Below, one piece after another: positions 1 to 5,932 of a DNA stretch of 9,748 nucleotides. Positions within the stretch are counted from its first letter, which is position 1; the number at the start of each line of letters is the position of its first letter. Source of the stretch: Lysobacterales bacterium CG02_land_8_20_14_3_00_62_12 (lineage in GTDB: Bacteria > Pseudomonadota > Gammaproteobacteria > Xanthomonadales > Ahniellaceae); assembly GCA_002785585.1 (NCBI GenBank), contig PEUI01000318.1, forward strand, positions 2,950 through 12,697, in the 5' to 3' direction. The notes beneath the pieces were generated by a model, which saw only the letters and a list, made by a program, of their open reading frames with translations, was not told where the DNA came from and searched no databases. The position numbers and the translations under genes are program-made.

Positions 1-36
1 GGGTTGGTCGCCATTCGATTGTTTGGAGGTGCGTGA
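1..36 (+). CDS. sdhC: 3' end of succinate dehydrogenase cytochrome b556 subunit (partial)
   Basis: Frame 1 reads eleven codons (GLVAIRLFGGA) and stops at TGA 34-36. This stop overlaps the ATG of sdhD as TGATG, the arrangement expected for translational coupling of the two membrane-anchor subunits. The call rests mainly on position, because sdhC normally precedes sdhD, and on the hydrophobic end, which fits the close of a last transmembrane helix. Too little is present for family recognition. The other two forward frames have no stop before the sdhD start, so frame 1 is the only one that ends cleanly here. SdhC would supply one heme b ligand and part of the quinone site. Confidence 0.5.
   Translation, partial: GLVAIRLFGGA
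25..30 (+). promoter_or_regulatory. Shine-Dalgarno of sdhD (GGAGGT)
   Basis: This is a near-perfect anti-16S match. It lies 5 nt before ATG 36 but only 2 nt before the in-frame GTG 33. The spacing favours ATG 36 as the sdhD start. The site sits inside the last codons of sdhC. Confidence 0.7.
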
Positions 37-416
37 TGAGCCTGCGTGATCCACTCGCCGAAGTGCGCGGACTCGGCTCCGCCAAAGCGGGCACTGAGCA
101 CTGGTGGGCGCAACGCGTCAGCAGCGTGCTGTTGTTGCCTTTGACCTTGTGGTTTTTGTTGGCCGCGGCCAGTTTGCTGCGAGCGGACTACGCCGATGCG
201 CGGGTCTATCTGGCGCAACCGCTGAATGCGTTTTTGCTACTGGCGTTCCTGCTGGCCGCGCTCTATCACGCCTGGTTGGGTCTGCAAGTGGTGATCGAAG
301 ATTACGTGCATGGCCGGGCAATGGAGATCAGTCTGTTGCTGGCGGTGCGATTGCTGGCTTTTCTTGCCGCATTGGGCGCTGCTTTTTGCCTGTTGCGCAT
401 CACCATGGGAGCTTGA
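36..416 (+). CDS. sdhD: Succinate dehydrogenase, hydrophobic membrane anchor subunit
   Basis: The protein has 126 residues and three hydrophobic segments (about 29-49, 63-86 and 98-121), the usual size and shape of SdhD. With SdhC it anchors SdhAB to the inner membrane, binds heme b and forms the ubiquinone site of complex II. The motif HAWLGLQVVIEDY holds H78, D89 and Y90. They have the same spacing as the E. coli heme-ligand His71, Asp82 and quinone-binding Tyr83. The N-terminus (DPLAEVRGLGSAKAGTEHWW) carries the conserved GLGSAK..G..HWW pattern of the family. ATG 36 is chosen over GTG 33 because of the GGAGGT spacing. The gene overlaps the presumed sdhC stop and ends 6 nt before sdhA, so it is part of one operon. 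Confidence 0.93.
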   Translation: MSLRDPLAEVRGLGSAKAGTEHWWAQRVSSVLLLPLTLWFLLAAASLLRADYADARVYLAQPLNAFLLLAFLLAALYHAWLGLQVVIEDYVHGRAMEISLLLAVRLLAFLAALGAAFCLLRITMGA

Positions 417-422
417 CCCGAC

Positions 423-2207
423 GTGGACGCTTACAAGATCACCACTCACCAATATGACGTTGTGGTTGTCGGTGCCGGCGGCGCCGGCCTGCGCGCCACC
501 ATGGGCATGGCCGCACAAGGCCTGGCCACCGCGTGTATCAGCAAGGTATTTCCCACGCGCTCGCATACCGTGGCGGCGCAGGGCGGCATTTCGGCAGCAC
601 TGGCCAATATGGGTCCGGACGACTGGCGTTGGCATTTCTACGACACCGTCAAAGGCTCCGATTGGCTGGGCGACCAAGACGCCATCGAATACATGTGCCG
701 CGAGGCGATCCCCGCCGTGGTCGAGCTGGAACACTTCGGCCTGCCGTTTTCGCGCACCGAAGATGGCCGCATCTATCAACGCCCGTTCGGCGGCATGACC
801 ACCAAGTACGGTGAGGGCCCGCCCGCGCAACGCACCTGCGCCGCTGCTGATCGCACCGGCCATGCGATGTTGCATACGCTCTATCAACAGGCCTTGAAGC
901 ATGACGCCCGATTTTATGTCGAGTACTTTGCGCTCGATCTGATTTTCGAAGAAGGCGTTTGCAAGGGCGTGCTCGCCTGGAATCTGGCCGATGGCACGCT
1001 GCATTTGTTCCGTGCCCAGAGCGTCGTGCTGGCCACCGGTGGTTATGGCCGCACCTACTTCTCCTGCACCTCGGCGCACACCTGCACCGGCGACGGCGGT
1101 GGCATGGTGCTGCGCGCTGGCTTGCCGCTGCAGGATATGGAGTTTGTGCAATTCCACCCGACCGGGGTGTATGGCGCCGGCATGTTGATCACCGAAGGCG
1201 TCCGCGGCGAAGGTGGCTATCTCACCAATGCCAATGGCGAGCGCTTCATGGAGCGCTATGCGCCCAGCGTCAAGGATCTGGCGCCGCGCGATATGGTCAG
1301 CCGCTGCATGACCCTGGAAATCCGCGAAGGCCGCGGTGTTGGCCCGAAAAAAGACCACATCCACCTGCATCTGGAGCACCTCGGCGCTGCCACCATCAAC
1401 GAACAATTGCCCGGCATCGCCGAGACCTCACGCGTGTTCGCCGGGGTCGATGTGACCCGCGAGCCGATTCCGGTAATTCCCACGGCGCACTACAACATGG
1501 GCGGCATCCCGACCAATATCCACGGCGAAGTGGTCACCCGCAAGGGCGACAATCCGGATGCAGTCATCCCCGGTTTGATGGCCATCGGCGAGGCCGCCTG
1601 CGTCTCGGTGCACGGCGCCAACCGTCTCGGTTCCAACTCCTTGCTGGATATCGTCGTGTTTGGCCGCGCCGCGGCGATCCGTGCCGGTGAAGTGGTGACG
1701 CCGGGTGCCAAGCATTCCACTTTGGCGGCCGATGCGCTGGAGCCGGCGCTGGCCAACTTTGATCGATTGCGCCACGCCAACGGCAATCTGGCCACCGCCG
1801 ACATTCGCGAGCAAATGCAGCGCGCCATGCAGGCCGACGCCACCGTATTCCGCACCGGCGAATCGTTGCGTGCTGGCGCGGCCAAAGTCAGCCAGGTTCA
1901 CGCCTCGTTCGCCGACGTGAAAGTGACTGATCGCTCGTTGATCTGGAACACCGATCTGGTGGAGACATTGGAGCTGCAAAATCTCCTGGGGATGGCGTTG
2001 ACGACGATTTATTCGGCCGAGAATCGTACCGAGAGTCGTGGCGCGCACGCCCGCGAGGATTTTCCCAAACGTGATGACGTGAACTGGCTCAAGCACACGC
2101 TGGCGCACGTCGATGCCGATGGCAAGGTGCGTATCGACTACCGGCCGGTGCACTTGACGACCTCCGGTGATGTGGCGGTGGCGCCGCCGAAAGAACGCAA
2201 GTATTGA
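423..2207 (+). CDS. sdhA: Succinate dehydrogenase flavoprotein subunit
   Basis: This is the catalytic subunit of complex II. It oxidises succinate to fumarate in the TCA cycle and passes electrons through FAD to SdhB, on the cytoplasmic face of the inner membrane. It has 594 residues (E. coli 588). Visible features are the dinucleotide-binding loop GAGGAG (17-22), the covalent FAD site in RSHTVAAQGG (H48), FHPTG (H245), the active-site arginine in DLAPRD (R289), HYNMGGIPTN (H356) and the substrate arginine in NRLGSNSLLD (R401). These match E. coli H45, H242, R286, H354 and R399. The start is GTG 423. The sdhD stop at 414 is in the same frame, so no earlier start is possible, and GGGAG (407-411) lies upstream. 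All key residues are present. SdhE, encoded downstream, is its flavinylation factor. Confidence 0.98.
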   Translation: MDAYKITTHQYDVVVVGAGGAGLRATMGMAAQGLATACISKVFPTRSHTVAAQGGISAALANMGPDDWRWHFYDTVKGSDWLGDQDAIEYMCREAIPAVVELEHFGLPFSRTEDGRIYQRPFGGMTTKYGEGPPAQRTCAAADRTGHAMLHTLYQQALKHDARFYVEYFALDLIFEEGVCKGVLAWNLADGTLHLFRAQSVVLATGGYGRTYFSCTSAHTCTGDGGGMVLRAGLPLQDMEFVQFHPTGVYGAGMLITEGVRGEGGYLTNANGERFMERYAPSVKDLAPRDMVSRCMTLEIREGRGVGPKKDHIHLHLEHLGAATINEQLPGIAETSRVFAGVDVTREPIPVIPTAHYNMGGIPTNIHGEVVTRKGDNPDAVIPGLMAIGEAACVSVHGANRLGSNSLLDIVVFGRAAAIRAGEVVTPGAKHSTLAADALEPALANFDRLRHANGNLATADIREQMQRAMQADATVFRTGESLRAGAAKVSQVHASFADVKVTDRSLIWNTDLVETLELQNLLGMALTTIYSAENRTESRGAHAREDFPKRDDVNWLKHTLAHVDADGKVRIDYRPVHLTTSGDVAVAPPKERKY

Positions 2208-2279
2208 TCGCTTGGATTGGCTGGACATCCCGCGTGGCAATGGTTTGCCGCGCCTTCAAGACCAAAGGTGAGGTTGGGT
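2208..2279 (+). other. sdhA-sdhB intergenic stretch with a hairpin
   Basis: This 72-nt gap is the longest coding break inside the four structural sdh genes. It holds a short inverted repeat: GGCAA (2236-2240) pairs with TTGCC (2245-2249) across a TGGT loop, and CGC (2231-2233) pairs with GCG (2250-2252) beyond a 2-nt bulge. No T-run follows, so it is not a standard intrinsic terminator. It could be an RNA processing or stability element, or chance. Confidence 0.4.
2265..2273 (+). promoter_or_regulatory. Shine-Dalgarno of sdhB (AAGGTGAGG)
   Basis: This purine-rich site ends 6 nt before ATG 2280 and sets the sdhB start. The frame is open further upstream to a TTG at 2217. However, the extra 21 codons lack a ribosome site and do not resemble SdhB. 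Confidence 0.65.
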
Positions 2280-3068
2280 ATGACCGAGTTCGCACTGCCA
2301 AAAAACTCCCGAGTACAGAAGGGCAAGCATTTTCCGGCGGCGGCTGACGCCAAATCGGTGCGCACCTTCAAGATCTATCGCTGGAATCCCGACAACGATG
2401 AAAATCCGCGGCTGGATACCTACGACATCGATACCGCCGATTGTGGGCCGATGGTGCTGCACGCGCTGATCAAAATCAAAAACGAAATCGACCCGACGCT
2501 GACCTTTCGGCGCAGTTGCCGCGAAGGCATCTGCGGCTCCTGCGCGATGAATATTGATGGCACCAACACCCTGGCCTGCACCAAGGAGATCAGCGATTGC
2601 CATGGCAAGCAGGTGCCGATCTATCCGTTGCCGCACATGCCGGTGGTCAAGGATCTGGTGCCCGACCTGAGCCAGTTCTATGCCCAATACGCTTCGATCC
2701 GGCCGTGGATTCGCACGCAGAGCTCGCCGCCGCCAGATCGCGAGCGTCGGCAATCCAAGGCGGATCGTGCCAAGCTCGATGGCTTGTACGAATGCATTCT
2801 CTGCGCCTGCTGCTCCACCAGTTGCCCAAGCTATTGGTGGAACGGTGATCGTTACCTGGGCCCGGCGGTGTTGTTGCAGGCGTATCGCTGGATCATCGAC
2901 TCGCGCGATGAAGACAGCGGGGATCGTCTGGATAATCTCGAAGACCCGTTTCGTTTGTATCGCTGCCACACCATCATGAATTGCACCAAGACCTGCCCGA
3001 AGGGTTTGAACCCGGCCAAGGCGATTGCCGAAATCAAGAAGGCGATGCTGGCGCGGCGTTCGGCTTGA
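2280..3068 (+). CDS. sdhB: Succinate dehydrogenase iron-sulfur subunit
   Basis: SdhB carries the three Fe-S clusters that relay electrons from the SdhA FAD to ubiquinone. It has 262 residues; E. coli has 238, and the excess is an N-terminal extension beginning MTEFALPKNSR. The [2Fe-2S] ligands are C80, C85, C88 and C100 in SCREGICGSC...LAC; the third ligand is Asp in E. coli but Cys here. The ferredoxin-like half has C172, C175, C178 and C239 for [4Fe-4S] and C182, C229 and C235 for [3Fe-4S] (CILCACCSTSCP, then CHTIMNCTKTCPKG). All cluster cysteines are present. The start is set by the AAGGTGAGG site. The extension resembles what I recall from Xanthomonadales, which is part of the basis for the taxonomic guess. 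Confidence 0.98.
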   Translation: MTEFALPKNSRVQKGKHFPAAADAKSVRTFKIYRWNPDNDENPRLDTYDIDTADCGPMVLHALIKIKNEIDPTLTFRRSCREGICGSCAMNIDGTNTLACTKEISDCHGKQVPIYPLPHMPVVKDLVPDLSQFYAQYASIRPWIRTQSSPPPDRERRQSKADRAKLDGLYECILCACCSTSCPSYWWNGDRYLGPAVLLQAYRWIIDSRDEDSGDRLDNLEDPFRLYRCHTIMNCTKTCPKGLNPAKAIAEIKKAMLARRSA

Positions 3069-3070
3069 GC

Positions 3071-3139
3071 GTGCAAGCGCGGCTGGCGGCATGGTCTGAT
3101 TGGGCGCGTGATTTGATCGCCAGCGGGGTGCGCGCATGA
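3071..3139 (+). CDS. Possible 22-codon ORF between sdhB and sdhE
   Basis: A GTG at 3071, 2 nt after the sdhB stop, opens 22 codons (VQARLAAWSDWARDLIASGV, then RA). The frame stops at TGA 3137-3139, which overlaps the ATG of sdhE (3136-3138) as ATGA. This would let ribosomes leaving sdhB reach sdhE by two re-initiations. There is no clear Shine-Dalgarno sequence, and I recognise no family. A reading frame of this length arises easily by chance in GC-rich DNA, so this is only a candidate coupling ORF. Confidence 0.2.
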   Translation: MQARLAAWSDWARDLIASGVRA

Positions 3140-3390
3140 CCCTGGCGCCCAATCAACTCGCGCGGTTGCGCTGGCAGTGTCGCCGTGGCACCCAGGAACT
3201 CGATGCGTTTCTGCTGCGATTCATGCGCCACCGCGCCGCCCTCGCCAGTGCCGCCGAATTGGCCGGATTCGAGCGTTTGCTGGCCTGCGAAGATCGTGAT
3301 CTGCAGCGCTGGTTTCTTGCCTATCAGACCTGTCCGGATCGCGAATTGGGGGCTCTGGTTGAAACGATCCGCGCCCTCCCTCAGCTTTGA
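3136..3390 (+). CDS. sdhE: FAD assembly factor SdhE (YgfY/CptB family)
   Basis: This small soluble protein of 84 residues (E. coli 88) promotes covalent attachment of FAD to SdhA before complex II is assembled. The family signature RGxxE is present as RRGTQELD (R17, G18, E21). It is followed by the helical pattern FLLRFM...FERLLACEDRDLQRWFLAY typical of the DUF339/Sdh5 fold. The frame is closed upstream by a TGA at 3109, so ATG 3136 is the first good start. Its ribosome site is weak (GCGGGG about 10 nt upstream), which makes coupling from upstream likely. Location directly after sdhB supports the role. In E. coli this protein was also proposed as antitoxin CptB for YgfX/CptA, but the flavinylation role is better supported. 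Confidence 0.92.
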   Translation: MTLAPNQLARLRWQCRRGTQELDAFLLRFMRHRAALASAAELAGFERLLACEDRDLQRWFLAYQTCPDRELGALVETIRALPQL

Positions 3391-3811
3391 CATCGCCGTT
3401 TCCCGGATCGGCATGGCGGCGGTGCTGGCGATCAGTTTGCTGGCGCTGCTGGCCACTGCTCGCTGCGGGCTGCCGCCGGCACCGAAGGTGGGGTTGGCGC
3501 TGCTGGTGTTGATTGCTTGCTGGCGTGCGACCCGCCAGTTGCGGTCGCCGCCACTGCAACGCGCCCAGCTCCAGGCCGATGGCAGTTGGCTGCTGTTGAC
3601 CGCTGCTGGCGAGTGTCCAGCGCATTTGCTGGAGTTCAGTATTCTGGGCAAATTGATCGGCTTGCGCTGGCATCTGGTGGATCGCCGCGGCCGGCTCAGC
3701 CTGTTGTTGTGGCCGGACTCGGTCTCTACAGAAGCCCAGCGGCGCCTGCGGATTTGGCTGCATTCTGCGCGCCCACCAGCGGCCGCCAACGACCCTCGGT
3801 CGGCGCCGTAG
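3359..3811 (+). CDS. YgfX/CptA-like small inner-membrane protein
   Basis: The protein has 150 residues from TTG 3359. Two hydrophobic helices (about 17-34 and 41-55) are followed by a basic cytoplasmic tail that ends in LLLWPDSVSTEAQRRLRIWL. Two N-terminal helices, a beta-rich middle and a closing 'DS...RRLR..L' segment (D120-S121) are the pattern of the YgfX (DUF1434) family, whose genes commonly follow sdhE. E. coli YgfX was reported as a toxin affecting MreB and FtsZ and paired with SdhE, but its normal role is not settled. The start is uncertain. TTG 3359 lies 32 nt inside sdhE, 6 nt after GGGGG (3348-3352), and keeps the SLSFDIAVSR lead-in. ATG 3413 would begin inside the first helix. 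Overlap with sdhE implies coupled translation. Confidence 0.72.
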   Translation: MKRSAPSLSFDIAVSRIGMAAVLAISLLALLATARCGLPPAPKVGLALLVLIACWRATRQLRSPPLQRAQLQADGSWLLLTAAGECPAHLLEFSILGKLIGLRWHLVDRRGRLSLLLWPDSVSTEAQRRLRIWLHSARPPAAANDPRSAP

Positions 3812-3947
3812 TGGCGGCGGACGCGGGCGTGATTGCGACCCATCCATGGTGCTGGCGTTGGCCGCTTTCCCGATCCGGCAAATCGCTTCGATTCCGCTTT
3901 TGATTTCGGCTAGTCTGTACCGCCCGGCGCGATCATTCGGACCATCC

Positions 3948-3952
3948 AGAGG
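3948..3952 (+). promoter_or_regulatory. Shine-Dalgarno of lolC (AGAGG)
   Basis: AGAGG lies 4 nt before ATG 3957. It supports this start over ATG 3846, which would add 37 residues that do not look like the family's N-terminus. Confidence 0.5.
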
Positions 3953-3956
3953 CACC

Positions 3957-5201
3957 ATGTTTCGTCCCTTGTCACTTTTTGTTGGGCTGCGTTACACCCG
4001 CGCCAAGCGCCGCAATCACTTCATCTCGTTTATTTCGTTGGTGTCGATGCTGGGCATCGCGCTCGGCGTGGCCGCGTTGATCACGGTGATTTCGGTGATG
4101 AACGGGTTCGAGAAAGAATTGCGCGAACGCATCCTTGGCATGGTGGCCCACGCCACCGTTGCCGGCGTCGGCGAAGGCCTGGCGGATTGGCCACAAGCGC
4201 TGCGCGCGGCGAGCGCGGAAAAACCAGTGATCGGTGCGGCGCCCTACATCGAACGCGAAGGCATGGTCCAGGGTGCGCGTGTCAGCGGCGCCATGATTCG
4301 TGGCGTGTTGCCGGAACTGGAGACGGCGGTTTCGGATATTTCGAAAAACGTCAAAGAGGGCAGTTGGGCGGCACTGAAGCCGGGCGCCTACGGCATCATT
4401 CTGGGCCGCGAGCTGGCACTTTGGGCAGGCGCCGAGCTCGGCGGCAGCGTCGTTGTCTATGCGCCGCAGACGCGGGTGTCGCCGGCTGGGGTGTTGCCGC
4501 AAATGCGGCGCTTCAAGGTCGTCGGCATCTTTGAATCCGGCACCCAGGAATACGACCGCAGCATGGCGGTGATCCATATCCAGGATGCGGCGCGGCTCTA
4601 CCGCATGGGCGATACCGTCTCCGGAGTGCGCCTGAAACTCGCCGACATGTTTCAGTCACGGGCGGTGGCGCGGCGACTTGCCGATCGCCTGGGCGGCTTC
4701 TATCAGGTGCGCGATTGGACCCAGGAGCACGCCAATTTTTTCCGTGCGATTGCCACCGAGAAAATGGTCATGTTCATCATCATGTCGTTGATCGTGGCGG
4801 TGGCCGCGTTCAATCTGGTGTCTTCGCTGGTGATGCTGGTGACCGACAAGCAAAGTGATATCGCCATCCTGCGCACGCTCGGCATGCGGCCGGCTACGGT
4901 CATGGGCATCTTCATGGTGCAGGGCATGCTGATCGGCGTGATCGGTATCTTGATCGGCAGCGTTGGCGGCGTTTTGCTCGCCGACAATGTCACCCATGTC
5001 ATGCGCGTGCTGGAAAGTTGGTTTGGCTTCCAATTGATGCCGGCCGATATTTACTACATCAGCGATTTGCCCTCGGACACGCAGCCGTTGGATGTGCTGA
5101 AAATTGTCGGTTTGTCGTTGTCGCTGTCTTTGCTCGCCACCCTTTATCCGGCTTGGCGCGCGGCGCGAACCCACCCGGTCGAGGCCTTGCGCTACGAATG
5201 A
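3957..5201 (+). CDS. lolC: Lipoprotein-releasing ABC transporter permease (LolC/LolE family)
   Basis: This is the membrane subunit of the Lol complex, which extracts mature lipoproteins from the outer leaflet of the inner membrane and hands them to periplasmic LolA. It has 414 residues. The order is: N-terminal amphipathic stretch with RYTRAKRRNHFISFIS (13-28), TM1 (about 24-48), large periplasmic domain (about 50-265), then three C-terminal helices (about 270-295, 313-343 and 377-400). The cytoplasmic segment VTDKQSDIAILRTLGM (295-310) is the conserved coupling region that contacts LolD. The periplasmic stretch around TRVSPAGVLPQMRRF (172-186) resembles the LolC 'hook' hairpin that binds LolA. 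The gene runs into lolD by an ATGA overlap. LolC, LolE and the hybrid LolF are hard to separate by eye, and no second permease gene is in the window. Confidence 0.9.
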   Translation: MFRPLSLFVGLRYTRAKRRNHFISFISLVSMLGIALGVAALITVISVMNGFEKELRERILGMVAHATVAGVGEGLADWPQALRAASAEKPVIGAAPYIEREGMVQGARVSGAMIRGVLPELETAVSDISKNVKEGSWAALKPGAYGIILGRELALWAGAELGGSVVVYAPQTRVSPAGVLPQMRRFKVVGIFESGTQEYDRSMAVIHIQDAARLYRMGDTVSGVRLKLADMFQSRAVARRLADRLGGFYQVRDWTQEHANFFRAIATEKMVMFIIMSLIVAVAAFNLVSSLVMLVTDKQSDIAILRTLGMRPATVMGIFMVQGMLIGVIGILIGSVGGVLLADNVTHVMRVLESWFGFQLMPADIYYISDLPSDTQPLDVLKIVGLSLSLSLLATLYPAWRAARTHPVEALRYE

Positions 5202-5890
5202 GCATTGCACCCCACATCGTTCTGCGCGCCATCGGCGTTGCCAAGACCTACCGTGAGACCGGCGTCGGCACCCGCGTGCTGGAAGGCATTGACCTCAGCG
5301 TCGCGGCCGGCGAATCGGTGGCCATTGTCGGTGCCTCGGGCGCCGGCAAAAGTACCTTGCTGCATTTTCTGGGCGGCTTGGACTTGCCCGATCAAGGCAG
5401 CGTGCAGGTGGCTGGCCAGGACCTGAGCCAATTGTCGGATAGCGCGCGCGGCGACCTGCGCAATTGCGCGCTCGGATTCGTCTATCAACTGCACCACCTT
5501 CTGCCCGAGTTCAGTGCTTTGGAAAATGTCGCCATGCCGTTGCTGATTCGGGGAGAAAAAGTGGCGCTGGCCAGCGCTTGTGCGCAAACCCTGTTGGGTC
5601 GGGTGGGACTGGCGGCCAGGTTGCATCACAAACCCGGCGAACTTTCCGGCGGCGAACGCCAGCGGGCGGCGATTGCACGCGCGTTGGTGACCAAGCCTTT
5701 GTGCCTGCTGGCCGATGAGCCAACCGGCAATCTGGACGCCGCTAACGCCGCCGGTGTGTTTGCGCTGATGCTGGAATTGAAACGCGATCTCGGCACCGCC
5801 GTGGTGGTGGTGACCCATGATTTGCAGTTGGCGGCACGCATGGATCGGGTACTCGAAATCCGTGACGGTCGCTTGCATCAACGAGACTAG
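5198..5890 (+). CDS. lolD: Lipoprotein-releasing ABC transporter ATP-binding protein LolD
   Basis: This is the cytoplasmic ATPase that powers lipoprotein release by the Lol permease. It has 230 residues (E. coli 233). All nucleotide-binding motifs are present: Walker A GASGAGKST (45-53, K51), Q-loop Q97 in VYQLHHLLPEFSALENVAMP, signature LSGGE (149-153), Walker B CLLADEP (D173, E174) and switch histidine H207 in VTHD. The HHLLPEFSALENV stretch after the Q-loop and GLDLPDQG after Walker A are typical of LolD rather than of other MacB/FtsE-type ATPases. ATG 5198 overlaps the lolC stop as ATGA, so the two are translationally coupled, in line with fixed stoichiometry. The frame is open upstream to 5018, but that part lies inside lolC and is a shadow. 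Confidence 0.96.
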   Translation: MSIAPHIVLRAIGVAKTYRETGVGTRVLEGIDLSVAAGESVAIVGASGAGKSTLLHFLGGLDLPDQGSVQVAGQDLSQLSDSARGDLRNCALGFVYQLHHLLPEFSALENVAMPLLIRGEKVALASACAQTLLGRVGLAARLHHKPGELSGGERQRAAIARALVTKPLCLLADEPTGNLDAANAAGVFALMLELKRDLGTAVVVVTHDLQLAARMDRVLEIRDGRLHQRD

Positions 5891-5932
5891 ATTTTGATTG
5901 GGCCCGCGCCGGTGGCTGCCCGACTTGTGCCA

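Noticed and set aside
237..1406. Minus-strand ORF of 389 codons inside sdhA
   Set aside because: It is a codon-bias shadow of a conserved gene. Its translation shows no domain, and the + strand frame carries every SdhA catalytic motif.
2256..3152. Minus-strand ORF of 298 codons across sdhB
   Set aside because: It is antisense to the intact, motif-complete sdhB, has no ribosome site and no recognisable family.
3136..3811. Calling sdhE-ygfX a toxin-antitoxin defence module
   Set aside because: Position in the sdh operon and the RGxxE motif point to complex II assembly. Toxin activity is reported only for the E. coli homologue and cannot be seen in the sequence.
3887..3916. Possible lolC promoter (TTCGAT, 18 nt, TAGTCT)
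   Set aside because: The match is too weak (about 2 of 6 and 3 of 6). The 145-nt gap probably contains a promoter, but I cannot place it.
3846..3956. 37-residue N-terminal extension of lolC from ATG 3846
   Set aside because: ATG 3957 has an AGAGG site and begins with the usual MFRPLSLFVGLRY. The extension has no ribosome site and is unlike the family.
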